Of a DNA stretch of 64,000 bases, positions 1 to 10,082 are shown piece by piece. Made by a program: the position numbers and the translations under genes. Origin of the DNA: Paulinella micropora (Eukaryota > Cercozoa > Imbricatea > Euglyphida > Paulinellidae); assembly GCA_019918135.1 (NCBI GenBank), contig WBZZ01006588.1:1-64000 (forward strand). Reading direction: 5' to 3'. The first letter of the stretch is position 1. Every line of letters starts with the position of its first letter. Under the pieces are notes generated by a model. That model had not been told where the DNA came from. It did not search any database and worked only from the letters and a program-made list of their open reading frames with translations.

Positions 1-1157
1 TACATCACTCGGCGATAGGTACTATCATAATTTCTAAGATTAATTTGTTGAGTTGAAGCACTATTTACATATAGTTTAAAAATTGTGATTCCGTTTGCGA
101 TAGCACTCGCCTTTGTGTCAGTATCTACAATTGAATACTTAGAATCAACATCTGCAAAACCTGCTCCAGTTAGTGTTCCATTTAATACCATTCTGACAAC
201 ATTCGACTTACTATCTTCATTTGTAATACTTATTAAAGTGGGATAAACATTTGAATAATTTGTTAAATTAGCACCACCCGCATCAAATGTTGCTTTATTC
301 CTGATACTAATAATAGGACTTTCAGTGGTGTTTGCTGCTTTACTTCCTTCCACTTCGTTTGTTATACTTGTGTTTATCGTATTCGTTCCCTCAATAAATA
401 AACTGGCACTCGCTGTTTTAAGAGTTTGTATTCCAGTCGCTGCATCATTTCTCATTACTGCAGTAAAAGGTAATGTCGTATTTCGCAGGCTTACACCATT
501 ATTAGCATTCGCATACTCAATCATATGAACTAATTGAAATAATCCTGTAATGGGATTTTCAATATACAACTTAATAGCACCAAACCCAAGATACTGAAAT
601 TGAATTTGAAATACATTTCCTCTGCTCCAGTCTAAGTCAGGCATAGCATAATTTCCATCGCAAGGGTCGTCCCAGTCTTCTTGGTCAATATAATTTGCGA
701 CACCTCCTTTAATATGTGCAATATTCATTCCTGCTTGATTTTTGTAAAAATAAAATCCATCAACGAGATCATTTCCTATTCCAATATATGAATAGTAATC
801 TTTTGTATCATCCGTTGTCCATATAGCAGTAAATCGGGCTAGGATACCCATTCCAGTTCTATATTTTATTCTCCTTTTACTTACCAGTCTAGCATCTGCC
901 GTAGCATCAGCAGTTGTTTTCAATTCAGCCATATTATTCAAAAATGACACAGACGATTTTGTTTCTGTTTTTGTCCATATCCTAGTATTAATTGTATATG
1001 GAAAGATTTCTTGTAATACTGGTGTTAATTGACCTACTACTGCTTCGCCAAAAGCGGTTTTTGAATTATTTGTTTCAATATCACCATCATATCCAACCCT
1101 GACGTTTATAAATTCTCAGTCCGGATTTTGTGTGACTAAGTTTCTTTGGTGGGACAT
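1..1157 (-). pseudogene. 423-aa-type virion-associated protein gene (E1 copy), Polinton fossil part
   Basis: The product matches the 423-aa protein of E2 (10082-11332) and the copies at 27.4-29.8 kb. Shared stretches include RTGMG.LARF, a segment rich in DGFYFYK, and a GNVFQI(Q/K)FQYLGFGAI core followed by FYIENP. I recall similar sequences beside capsid genes of large DNA viruses, where a beta-rich, lectin-like or decoration role is usually assumed. That role is inference. The gene sits directly downstream of the capsid gene in all copies here, which fits a virion component. This copy runs off the window and is broken. Confidence 0.6.
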
Positions 1158-1211
1158 TGTAGGTCTATATTATCAAAAAAATAATTTTTATTTTTATTTT
1201 ATTATTCTTTT

Positions 1212-2693
1212 TTAACTCATCAAAATTTCAACTCCTTTAACAAGCACACTACGTTGAAGAATGGCGAATGTGTAATGGTTAAGATTAGTTACGCCAGCAC
1301 CACTCGCATTATTACTTGTAGTTGAAACGAATTCATATCGCCTCTCAGTGTCTAGGCTTAAACCGCTCACTTCATAGCCGTCTGTGTCCTTATCGCACAG
1401 CGGGCGGTTATTGTCCCAAGTATCTACGTGGAACCAGTTGTAATGATAAACATCGCTGTTTAGGATAGCACTTCCTTTCAGCTTATCCTTCAAAATCATA
1501 TAGTCTTCATTCTCAGAAGTGTCAATGTCAAATTGTTGAAGACGAGAGCCGTCAAGGGTTGTATAATAAGAAATAATTTTAGCATCCGCCCTGTTGTCAT
1601 TATCAAAAGAAGTATTAGCACTCTCAGTGAAATGAAAGGCGGAAGTATAAATACGACGAATTCTTTCACCCTGCGAGCGGTTCATCTTAATAACATAGTT
1701 CTGTTGGTTTGTTTGAAGACTTTGCTTCCAAGCGATAGGATACTCTATCTTAAATGGAAAGCCTTCACCCGCAATCTTTTGCTGGACACCAAGGATAACA
1801 TTCGGGTCAGTCTCAACAGCAAGGAATAGATTTAGGTTAGAGACGATAACACCAGAGGTTGTAGCTGCAGCAACAGCAGAGATAGCACTCTCATCAGTAC
1901 CATAGAATGAAGAGTGGTTGGTTTCAGCCCACACAACACGCAAATCCAAAATTTCATTAAATCCGATAGTCTTATCCAGTTCAAAAATAGTACCAAACAG
2001 CATACCCAAAGGAAACTTAACATTAATAACAGGGGTGGCAGTATTATCAGCCCCGCCTTCAAAATACTTAGCCTCCTCGAAAGGAACATTAACAAAGCTA
2101 TAGGTTCCAGCAGTGCTATCAGCGAGAGCGGTATCATTGTGGCGACGGGCATTAACAAGTGGCACTTTGTAATATCCTTGAACTGCAGCCTTAAGAGCTG
2201 CTACATCTGCCGCATCAGTAATTGTTTTTCTTTCTACTCTAGTTCCAATTTCAACTTTTCCAGCATTACACCTTTGAAGCATAGCACCGCTAGCCACAGC
2301 ACCGCCGTGGTTTTCAAGTGCCATAAATTTTTCATACTTCATTTCTGGTTTCCATATCACCTTAGTGTAGTTCCCCACATGTTGAAGATTACACAGATAC
2401 TGCCCGCTTCGGCTTCGCAATTCAATAGTTTTCATCATAGACAGACAATCCATATAGATACGATTGTAGCGGCCCGCACCCCCCGCATCAGACGGAGTGT
2501 AAGTAAATCGCAACACACTCCTCGCAAGGTTCAAAGGACGAGTGGGAATTTCAAAGATTTTTTCCATACCACCAGCAGTAGTAAGTGCGACAGGTTGCGA
2601 GCCTTCACGAGTGGTAAGTTTAGTTAATTCATACTTACCATTGAGCAGTTCCTTAGTCTGATGGACTAGTTCTCCTCCGCATTGGACGGGCAT
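1212..2693 (-). CDS. MCP: Polinton major capsid protein (E1 copy), fossil part
   Basis: The 493-residue product matches the other two capsid genes in this window (11470-12951 and 29867-31342). All three share the opening (MP.Q.G.EL), a T.REGS segment near residue 30, FNLARS/LNLARS near residue 55, and the C-terminal NRPL.KD..E(V/I)SGLSLDTERR block followed by a conserved HYT.AI.QR end. Length and neighbours (penton, protease, ATPase) match the double jelly-roll capsid of Polintons and related viruses, which forms the hexons of an icosahedral shell. It is close to identical to the E3 copy. The reading frame looks whole. The identification rests on gene order and family recognition, not on a computed profile match. 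Confidence 0.85.
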   Translation of the reverse strand: MPVQCGGELVHQTKELLNGKYELTKLTTREGSQPVALTTAGGMEKIFEIPTRPLNLARSVLRFTYTPSDAGGAGRYNRIYMDCLSMMKTIELRSRSGQYLCNLQHVGNYTKVIWKPEMKYEKFMALENHGGAVASGAMLQRCNAGKVEIGTRVERKTITDAADVAALKAAVQGYYKVPLVNARRHNDTALADSTAGTYSFVNVPFEEAKYFEGGADNTATPVINVKFPLGMLFGTIFELDKTIGFNEILDLRVVWAETNHSSFYGTDESAISAVAAATTSGVIVSNLNLFLAVETDPNVILGVQQKIAGEGFPFKIEYPIAWKQSLQTNQQNYVIKMNRSQGERIRRIYTSAFHFTESANTSFDNDNRADAKIISYYTTLDGSRLQQFDIDTSENEDYMILKDKLKGSAILNSDVYHYNWFHVDTWDNNRPLCDKDTDGYEVSGLSLDTERRYEFVSTTSNNASGAGVTNLNHYTFAILQRSVLVKGVEILMS

Positions 2694-2789
2694 TTTTTGT
2701 TTTGTTTTTGAAGTAGTGTAAATTAACTAATTCACGAGAATATATTTATAAAAAAAATAATTAAAATAAATATTAAGTTTATTATCTCG

Positions 2790-3593
2790 CCTTTAACAAA
2801 TTGAAAAATGAATTAAATAAAATAAAATAATTAGTTTCACGATAAACCAATAATGTCATAACTATTCCCAAACCATTAAGATTTATTGCTTGGTCGTTTT
2901 CGTCTGTCAAGTAAAACCTAAATACATTGTTTGAATTAGCGGACAATGTTTTACCATACTCAGAACCGCTTCCATCATAGATAACAGACCCAAACGAATT
3001 TCGTTGGCTGTGTATATTTCTTGAAGCACGTGATTATCACCTTCATTCACCAAATCAGATTGAAGATACAGAGTTTTTTCACCAGTTAAAATAATTACAT
3101 TTGGCGATTTAATAAAATCATTAGCGAAGAAATATGTTGAGTTTCTATCAAACCCCATTACCTCGTGAATACGGGTATCACCATCAAATATAAACCGCGG
3201 TTGAATACCTCCGTTATTTAAAACACTGAATGTTAATTTGCCATCCTCCGCTTCTGTGTTTGTATTGTTGCTTGAGACAACATAAGTATAGTCATTCGGA
3301 CTTTCTGTCGTCAGTACCTCGGCCAGTTTATTTTTTAAGTTGTTCATTGTGTAGTTTCCCTCAGGTATTGTAATTAAAGCCTCATACCCGTCTTCGGATA
3401 ATGTAAAAGTATTATATGGTGAAGCCACAGAGTAATACGATTTAGGCACATAAATATGAAGAATTTTACAATGTGTGGGATTGTCTAGCCCCTTCATATC
3501 GACTTCGTGTGTAAAGTCGCTGTCTGTTCCCGTTATTATATTTTTACTATTTATGTAATAGATACCAGAACTTCTTCCTCCCTTATAGTCCAT
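2790..3593 (-). pseudogene. Polinton penton (minor capsid) protein gene (E1 copy), fossil part
   Basis: The product starts MDYKGGRSS and contains NPTHCKILHIYVPKSYYSV and ITIPEGNYTMNNLKNKLAE. This matches the single jelly-roll minor capsid (penton) proteins that follow the major capsid gene in Polintons and virophages, which form the five-fold vertices. It lies between capsid and protease on the same strand, as in E2 and E3. The upstream spacer holds a palindromic cassette. The copy is broken (about one break). Confidence 0.75.
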
Positions 3594-3609
3594 TGCAATA
3601 TTATAGATA

Positions 3610-3758
3610 GTTTAGAATTGTGCTTCACGCTTTCGCACTCTCACTTATTCTAAACCATCGTTTTTTTCCTTTTTCAAAAAAATTAATGCTTATTGTAATC
3701 CTTAAAAGTGCGTAGTCCCCGATGTTTGTTGAAGACGTAGTCTGAAACAAATATCAAA
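3610..3758. repeat. Palindromic intergenic cassette (P4 family), copy 1
   Basis: The spacer between penton and protease has two short hairpins flanking an inverted pair CATCG / CGATG that encloses a T-rich stretch. The left arm folds around TTAGAAT ... ATTCTAA. The right arm folds as TGTTGAAGAC-GTA-GTCTGAAACA. The same plan recurs at 27253, 31433 and 35585, with different hairpin stems but the same central CATCG/CGATG pair. Its function is unknown. Transcript 3'-end formation is one possibility, since giant viruses are known to use hairpins for this. Confidence 0.6.
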
Positions 3759-4605
3759 TAAAGGTGTCAAAGCCATACCCATTCTGTGCTTTTAATTTTT
3801 CTGCTTCTTCTTCTTTTAAGTCTATGTAGCCACTGGCAAATTTAAATTTAATACCTTTTGCTCGCTCCATCAAAAATCTCATACTATGCCAACCGCACGT
3901 GTCTGAGGTGTTTGATTGTTGTTTTACTTGATTAACCTTCATTAACAAATAACTATCTGGATGGCTTTTATCTATTAGCCGTTTCATTTGTTGTTGAAAG
4001 TCTTCTGTTGGCTCGTAAAGTGCTAATGGGTCATACAATTCAACACTCCTGTCTTTACCTAGACTTATCCATACGGCGATCCAATGAGACCCTGCTTGCT
4101 TGTGATTGTCCAAATTCATAATAAATCCGTATCGCTTTCTGCTTCCTGGCTTCAACTTGTAGATTTCATCACTGGCTATTGCTCCGAGATACCATCCATA
4201 TTTTTTCATTATATCATCTATTTCATTAGTCATTAAACCGCGACCCTCTCCAGTTTGTTCGTCTGGCTGTTGCTCGTCTGTCTGTGGTTGCTCTGGCTCT
4301 GGTTGCTGTGGCTCCTCTGTCTGTGGTTGCTGGGGCTCAGGCTGTGGTTGCTCTGGCTGTGGTTGCTCTGGTTGCGGTTGCTCTGGTTGCTGTTCATTTC
4401 TATATTTATTTATAAGAGCATTAACATAATCTTTTTTTCTCATTGAATGTGTCCATTCTTTTCTTGTTAGATACTTTTTAATGTTTTCTACGGAAAACAC
4501 TTTATTAATCAAATCTTCTAGACCAGTTCCCGTTTGTAATCCCAAATATTCTGCGAGTTTCTTTTTTACTTCATTCTTTTCTTTTCCTACATCTATTTTA
4601 TGTTC
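3754..4605 (-). pseudogene. PRO: Adenain-like cysteine protease gene (E1 copy), fossil part
   Basis: The C-terminal half carries the catalytic pattern of the adenovirus/Ulp1-type maturation protease: GSHWIAVW (His), ELYDPLALY (acidic residue) and SDTCGWHS (Cys). It follows a linker made of repeated QPEQPQPE units and a lysine-rich N-terminal region. In Polintons this enzyme is thought to process capsid proteins during assembly. Similarity to the E3 copy stops at the right edge of E1, so the upstream part of the gene is missing. Confidence 0.8.
4260..4396 (-). repeat. Gln-Pro-Glu coding minisatellite in protease linker
   Basis: A short-period repeat of GGTTGCTCTGGCTGT-like units (minus strand coding QPEQPQPE) forms the linker before the protease domain. 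The E3 copy (32925-33090) has a different number and arrangement of units plus an inserted hairpin. This is the length polymorphism expected of a slippage-prone coding repeat. Confidence 0.7.
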
Positions 4606-4769
4606 TAGAAATCAAAAAAGAAAAGAAAAGGAATTGGAAGAAGAAAACATTCAAGTGTGAGTGTGGAGTTGAAATCAATAGGAGTAGCAAAGCAAGACAT
4701 ATGAAATCAAACAGGCACACGGCCGCGCCAGCCCCGCCCGCCCCGCCAGCACCGCCCGCCCCGCCCTAA
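4605..4769 (+). pseudogene. Zinc-finger tail remnant at the left edge of E2
   Basis: One plus-strand frame reads a short C2H2-like finger, KCECG followed by RHMKSNRH (C-x-C-x11-H-x5-H), then an alanine/proline tail encoded by GCCCCGCC repeats. The finger resembles the separate 75-aa protein at 22433 and the tails of the GIY-YIG proteins in E3, which lie in the same place upstream of the polymerase. It starts directly at the E1/E2 junction, so its front part is missing. The GC-rich tail is very unlike the AT-rich surroundings. Confidence 0.5.
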
Positions 4770-4946
4770 TTTCCATCTAAACATAGGGCCCCCCGTATAT
4801 ATAGACACGGGGAGCACACGGCGGACCACGGCGGGGCAGACAATTGAGATAATTAATTTTTATTTTTGAAAAAATATTTTCCTATATATACACTGACCAA
4901 CACAAGTTTGTTTGAACAAACAAACCGATTTTCTGAAAGAAAATCT
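4770..4946 (+). promoter_or_regulatory. Upstream region of the E2 polymerase gene with TATA-like motif
   Basis: The start is GC-rich with CCCCCGTATATATAG and a CACGGGG run. It is followed by AT-rich DNA with CCTATATATACAC at 4881-4893, about 55 bases before the chosen start codon at 4947. TATATA blocks close before start codons recur at many genes of E2 and E3, so I read this as the polymerase promoter. No other gene is visible here. Confidence 0.45.
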
Positions 4947-7900
4947 ATGGAGACACACACTTACAACGGTAAGACTTATAGGTTGGACAAATTTAGGGAA
5001 CAAAAAATTAATTATGAAATCAAAAGGGTCAGGGGTCAAGATGTGCTGTATATAATACCGAAGACGAGAAAGTATAAGGTGGATACAACAACTGCCCAAA
5101 ATTACTTGAACCGAGTAAGAGGTGCTGTTTACTTTGAGCATCATGCTATTCCAGTAGCACCACCATTACCTCCTATTTTGGAAGCGAAAGTGTTTGAAGC
5201 GAAAGTGAGAGAAAGAAAAGAAAGGGTGAAAGACTTAATGAGATACGGAAACTACGAAATCAAACACGTCGACAGAAAGAAGCACATTCTAGGCATTAAT
5301 GAAAGCCAGTATTGGGTTAGGATTAGAGGCAACTTTACTTCATTCAGTATGGAAGATGTAGTAAAGTTTATTGAGATAATACTGAACGACTTTATTAAAA
5401 GACAGAGACAAGGCAATATGGTGAGTCTAAGTATCAAGTTTGTAGATTACTATGGAGCAGTATCTACGGGTTTGAAAAAACTTAACGAGATTTCTGTCAG
5501 CGATGTTTTAGAAAGACTGTCAGCATTATTTCAAAGCAACGAAAGCCTTTATACAGACGAAAAGGGAACCAATATGGATAAGTTTAGGTTCGTTTTGAAA
5601 TCTGTTGAAATGTCGACTGGCGGAACGATGCTTCAAATTTTGAACAAATTGGATGTATATAAGAAGAGAGGAGTAATTCAAATTAATAATAAAGACAACA
5701 TATGCTTAGCCAGAGCAATTATTGCAGTAAAAGCAAAAATTGAAAAACACAAAAAATACAAGACAATATTAATGGGAAGAAAGATACAGGAGGAGATGGC
5801 TTTGAAACTACACGAAGAAGCGAAAGTCATTCAGGATGTGTGCGGTATTCCTGAAATTAAAACCTTAGCTATCCACATTAAATACAATCTGGTTATTGTT
5901 GAATTCCCTGACAAGATTGTTTATAAGACTGACCTGCTTAATGAAAAGGGCGAGCGACTTACGAACCTTTACATACTTAAGACTGAGAACCACTACGATG
6001 CGATAACTAATATGAAGTCTATGGTAGGAAAAAAGAACTTCTGTGAGTTATGTCTAAGGGGATATATGGAATGACATGCCTGCGAATCTAAATGTAATAT
6101 CTGCGAAACCAAAGACTGTAAGGGTATTAACGATAAAAGCAATTGGACTGATTGCTATTCGTGTAATAGAAAGTTTCCAAATACGGCCTGCTTCAACAAC
6201 CACAAGAGGACGAACTGCGATATCAAAGCGAAATGTCTTTCGTGCGGTCTTAATTACAGGAAGAAAGACGAACACAAATGCGGTTATGTGAAATGCCGTA
6301 ATTGTAAGGAACTGAAACAACTTGAACACCAATGTGAAATCGTGAAGAAAGACATACTACCTTTTTCAGAGAAATACATATTCTTTGACTTTGAAGCGAC
6401 ACAGGATACGGGCGAGCACATTGTTAATCATTCGGAAAGTCAGTATTACGATGCTAAGGAACCACCCGTCATTCATAAGAACATTGATGATTTCTGTAAG
6501 TGGGCTTTTGAATCTAAGCACAACGGCTTTACATTCATTGCTCATAACAGTCGCGGTTATGATTGTCAGTTTGTTCTTAAATGGTTAGTGGATAACGGGC
6601 AGGCACCATTTGTCATTTATCAGGGCGGTAAGATAATGATGATGACTTTGAAGAAATACCGCTTCATTGATAGTCTCAGTTTCTTGACTATGCCTCTGGC
6701 TGATTTTCCTAAAACATTCGGATTGAACGAACTTAAAAAAGGCTTCTTCCCTCACTTCTTCAACACTGACAAGAATAAAAATTATGTTGGTGTTATGCCA
6801 CACAAGAAGCCCTATGGCTACGACACGATGAAAGATAAGAAAAGAGCGGAATTCTTAGAATGGTATGAAAGCCAAAGAAACAACACATTTGATATGCGGA
6901 AGGAAATTGCGGAATACTGTCATAGCGATGTTGATATATTGAGAAGGAGATGTATGGATTTTATTTCTAGAATTTGGTATTGACCCGTTTCAATATACAA
7001 CTATTGCGAGTTGTGTTATGGCTTTGTATCGGGCTAAGTTTATGCCAGAGAATTCAATTGCTGTGTTGAAGGCGGAAAAGCAAAACAGGATTACCTCTCG
7101 GGCTTGTGTTGAATGGATAGCTTGCAGAAGCAGGTTAGACCAAACGGATATTAAACATAGGTGAAAAAATGTTTCAACTTGGTCAATCCCGTGTGTATGT
7201 AGATGGCTGGGATGAAAAGACGAAAACCGCTTACGAATTTCACGGCTGTCTCTGGCACGGATGCCCAAAGTGTTTTAATGGTAATACAAGGAATACTAAG
7301 AAGAATAAGACAATGAGCGAACTATACAAGGCAACAATGAGACGAGAAAAAGAACTAAGCAAACAAGTCAGCAAACTAGTATCTATCTGGGAATGTGAAT
7401 GGAGATTAATGAAAACAAGTGAAAGCCTAGCGGAAGATACGAACGAACGAATTACTGAACAAGAAGGGCTGAACCCGCGAGAGGCGATGTTTGGGGGTAG
7501 AACGGATGCTCTAACATTGTATTGGAAAGCACGGCACAACAATGAATATGCGAACTACATTGATGTATCTTCATTATATCCGACCGTGATGTATTATGAC
7601 CCCTACCCTAGCGGGCACCATACTATTATAAGACCGAACAACGATGACGATAGAAAAGATATGAAAAACAAAATTATAAACAGAGAATATTTCGGAGTGT
7701 CTAAGGTTAAGATGCTACCGCCCAGAAAATTACTCCATCCCGTTTTACCTAAGGCTGATAGAGGTAAGCTTATGTATTACTTATGCGACAAGTGCGGAAT
7801 GACTGAACAGAAAACCGAATGTAAGCACACCGATAACGAGCGAACAATAACTGGCACTTGGGCAACTCCTGAAATTTACAAGGCCTTAGACAAAGGCTAC

Positions 7901-8944
7901 AAGCTAATTAAGGTATATGAGTTATGGCATTGGAAGGAGCAGAGCAGTAGCCTTTTCAAAGATTTCATAAAAACTTTCTTAAAGGTTAAACAAGAGTCAA
8001 GCGGATATCCTGATGGCTGTATTACACAGGAACAAAAAAGAAACTACATTGATAGTATGGAAGTCAAGATGGGAATTAAGATGGACGAAAACAAAATAGA
8101 AGAAAACCCAGGACGGCGAGCGGTTGCTAAGTTGTGCTTGAATAGCCTGTGGGGAAAGTTTGGTGAAAAGCAAAACAAAACTCAAAACAAAATGATAAAA
8201 GACAAAGATACCTTATACAAGTTAATGAACGATAAGTCAGTTGATAACATAAACATAAACATTATTAACGACAAAATAATAGAAGCGAGTTATGACCTTA
8301 AACAGGATGCGGTAAGCGACCCAGTAAAAACAAATATTGTAGTTGCTTTATTTACGACCTGCCACGCGAGGATTAGACTATATGAGATGATGGACAAACT
8401 AGACAACAGAGTTCTATACCACGATACCGACAGTGTCATATACACAACAGACTTAACGAAAGGCGAAACAGATGTCAAAACGGGTAAGTTGTTAGGCGAA
8501 TGGACGGACGAACTACACGGAGCAAAGATTATGACCTTTATCGGAGGTGGACCAAAGTGTTATGGATATGTATTAGATAACGGCAAAGCAAGTATGCAAG
8601 TAAAAGGCTTTAGTATGAATTATGAAAACAATACATCATTAAATTTACCAAATATGTTAAGTGTCATTAGTTGCGGACTTGGAATTGAAAACAACGACCT
8701 TATTGAAAACGGCAATAATGAATTGTTAGAGTTGCTTAAGACTCAGGAAGAAAAATTGATTGCTAAACGAATTGAAAAATCTGGTAAAGTTGTTATAGTA
8801 GAAAACAGCAAGATAACAAGAGACAAACAACAGAAAAAAATAACGAGCGAATACTTAGAAAAAATATTCAGCTTTACTTACACTAAAAGAAATATTATAG
8901 GTATTGTAGACAATGCGATTGAAACTAGACCGTTTGGATACTAA
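4947..8944 (+). pseudogene. pPolB: Protein-primed family B DNA polymerase gene (E2), fossil part
   Basis: Recognisable family B blocks occur in order: an exonuclease block with FFDFEATQD, AHNSRGYDCQF further on, the polymerase motif A region with DVSSLYPTVMYY, a motif B-like KLCLNSLWGKFG, and motif C YHDTDSVIY. Block spacing and the linked capsid genes match the protein-primed polymerase of Polintons, which replicates the linear element from a terminal protein. An N-terminal portion of about 400 residues precedes the exonuclease block. The start is set at 4947 because the TATA-like motif lies between it and the earlier in-frame ATG. The gene is broken (about two breaks). Confidence 0.88.
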
Positions 8945-8986
8945 ATGAAAAACTTTAAAGATTATTTATTTTTTGCCTTTTTACCT

Positions 8987-9682
8987 TTACCCTTTTTTTT
9001 GGGATTGTAAGGGCTTGCCCTTACTAAAGCTTCTGATTGTATGAATTCCTTTTTTCGGCTTCACTAACTTAGTATTTACAGCCGTAGCCCCTAACAATGA
9101 AACGGGGTCATACTTAGTTCGGTAGTTCGTGGTCAGCTTCGCAGTCTTTGCCCGCTTCCCTTTCGGATTTACTTTAACAGCTACTCTGTCAATCACTCCT
9201 TCAATGAGGTCTCTTGTGCTACTGCCTTTATTGTATGTGGTCGCCCTTACACCCGTCTGTCGGCTCAGGTCTTTCGCAATCGTGCCACCTAGTGAATGCC
9301 CCGTCAGCTCTACATTATCCTTTCCATATTTCTTTATGACTTCATTAACCAACTTCTGCTCTTCTTTATATTTCGGGGTCATTTTTAATACACCCTTTAC
9401 CAATGCGCCATCTGTGAGTAAGTCTCGCTTATCTACACTTCCCCTAAATGCGACAATAGCTTTACCATCTTTTTCATACACTGTTGATTTTTCTCTGCTG
9501 GCGACTGGCTTCCATCCGTCCGCACCTTTTCTCTCTGACGAAGACAAATAGACATCCTCAGATAACTCCGCACTGCCTCCCTTCTGCTTCCTGTATTCTT
9601 TACCAGCTTTTTTCAATGCTTCCTTATAGCTTATGTTATGCTTAGCAGAGTAAGCCTTAACGAAGATAATCCACTCGGACAT
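8987..9682 (-). CDS. Lipase-like alpha/beta hydrolase (class 3), E2
   Basis: The 231-residue product has the nucleophile elbow TGHSLGGT near residue 130 and an upstream AFRGS motif near residue 80, both typical of class 3 (triacylglycerol) lipases. Later Asp and His residues that could complete the triad are present (for example in KYDPVSLLG and KGIHTIRSF). Lipases or phospholipases are known cargo of Polinton-like viruses and may help membrane passage; the role here is inference. It lies between polymerase and DUF3820-like genes and has no counterpart in E3. A GTAAGGGC...GCCCTTAC palindrome forms its 3' coding end. The frame looks whole. Confidence 0.78.
   Translation of the reverse strand: MSEWIIFVKAYSAKHNISYKEALKKAGKEYRKQKGGSAELSEDVYLSSSERKGADGWKPVASREKSTVYEKDGKAIVAFRGSVDKRDLLTDGALVKGVLKMTPKYKEEQKLVNEVIKKYGKDNVELTGHSLGGTIAKDLSRQTGVRATTYNKGSSTRDLIEGVIDRVAVKVNPKGKRAKTAKLTTNYRTKYDPVSLLGATAVNTKLVKPKKGIHTIRSFSKGKPLQSQKKG
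9007..9024. repeat. GTAGGGGC-type palindrome (P1), copy in lipase 3' end
   Basis: GTAAGGGCTTGCCCTTAC is a perfect dyad that overlaps the last codons of the lipase gene, where it encodes the end KGKPLQS. It is the first of eight related dyads between 9.0 and 17.6 kb. Confidence 0.75.
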
Positions 9683-9733
9683 TGCACGGATCCTATATTA
9701 ATTATTTAATTTTTTTATTTTTTATACTACCTA

Positions 9734-9742
9734 CTATATACA
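9734..9742 (+). promoter_or_regulatory. TATA-like motif before the DUF3820-like gene (E2)
   Basis: CTATATACA ends about 10 bases before the start codon at 9753. The equivalent gene in E3 has TCTATATAG in the same position (26405), which supports a shared promoter element. The lipase gene starts 70 bases away on the other strand, so this spacer serves both directions. Confidence 0.5.
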
Positions 9743-9752
9743 CCACACTACT

Positions 9753-10028
9753 ATGACCACCCTCACAAGACTGTGCGAGAAGTTTGAACAACTCTCAATC
9801 GAAAACAAAAATAAATCGTTTTCTCTAGCAGATGTTCAAAAGGTAATCCACGAAGAAATTCAAGCTATTGAAGAGAGAAAAGCATCTCAACCAAAAGACA
9901 CATTTCATTTCGGAAAATACAAGGGCAAAAAAATAGAAGACATCGCAAAGATTGACAAACCATATATTGAATGGTTAGTCCGTCAGCCGTGGTGCCGAAA
10001 TAAGGAAGAATTGAAAAAGTATTTGTAA
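9753..10028 (+). CDS. DUF3820-like small protein (E2)
   Basis: The 91-residue product has an N-terminal helix-rich part (MTTLTRLCEKFEQLSIENKN) and a C-terminal FGKYKGKKIEDIAKIDKPYI block followed by EWL. This block matches the small domain known from DUF3820 and from the C-terminus of exodeoxyribonuclease X-like proteins. The domain is often attached to nucleases and repair enzymes, so a DNA-binding or nuclease-partner role is possible but not shown. A close homologue of 95 residues lies at 26418 in E3, also directly after the polymerase. The frame looks whole. Confidence 0.7.
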   Translation: MTTLTRLCEKFEQLSIENKNKSFSLADVQKVIHEEIQAIEERKASQPKDTFHFGKYKGKKIEDIAKIDKPYIEWLVRQPWCRNKEELKKYL

Positions 10029-10064
10029 AGTCTTTGTATTTTTTTTGCTTCCGCGAAGGGGGTT

Positions 10065-10082
10065 GTAGGGGCTTGCCCCTAC
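10065..10082. repeat. GTAGGGGC-type palindrome (P1) at 3' end of the 423-aa gene
   Basis: GTAGGGGCTTGCCCCTAC is a perfect dyad that overlaps the stop codon of the minus-strand gene beginning at 11332. It is followed on that strand by AACCCCC and a short GCGAAGC arm. Its position suggests a transcript-end hairpin, but the same dyad also occurs inside genes. Confidence 0.8.

Larger units (their letters stand above)
1..4605 (-). mobile_element. E1: truncated Polinton (Maverick) fossil, capsid block
   Basis: This segment holds the C-terminal-to-N-terminal part of the 423-aa-type protein gene, the major capsid gene, the penton gene and the protease gene, all on the minus strand and in the order seen in E3 (29.1-33.6 kb). 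The sequence is close to identical to E3 over most of its length, including non-coding spacers, so it is a young relative of E3. The left end is outside the window. The right end is an abrupt junction near 4605, where similarity to E3 stops inside the protease gene and E2 sequence begins. It has no terminal repeat in view. It is a broken copy with a few breaks. The boundary is placed by comparing this segment with 33.26-33.30 kb by eye, so it may be off by some bases. Confidence 0.85.

Noticed and set aside
1914-2627. Plus-strand frames opposite the capsid genes (also at 30569-31276)
   Set aside because: They are antisense shadows of conserved capsid genes and have no independent support.
4690-4800. 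GC-rich stretch as a rRNA or structured RNA gene
   Set aside because: It consists of short GCCCCGCC repeats, with no recognisable RNA motif, and continues a reading frame from the zinc-finger remnant.
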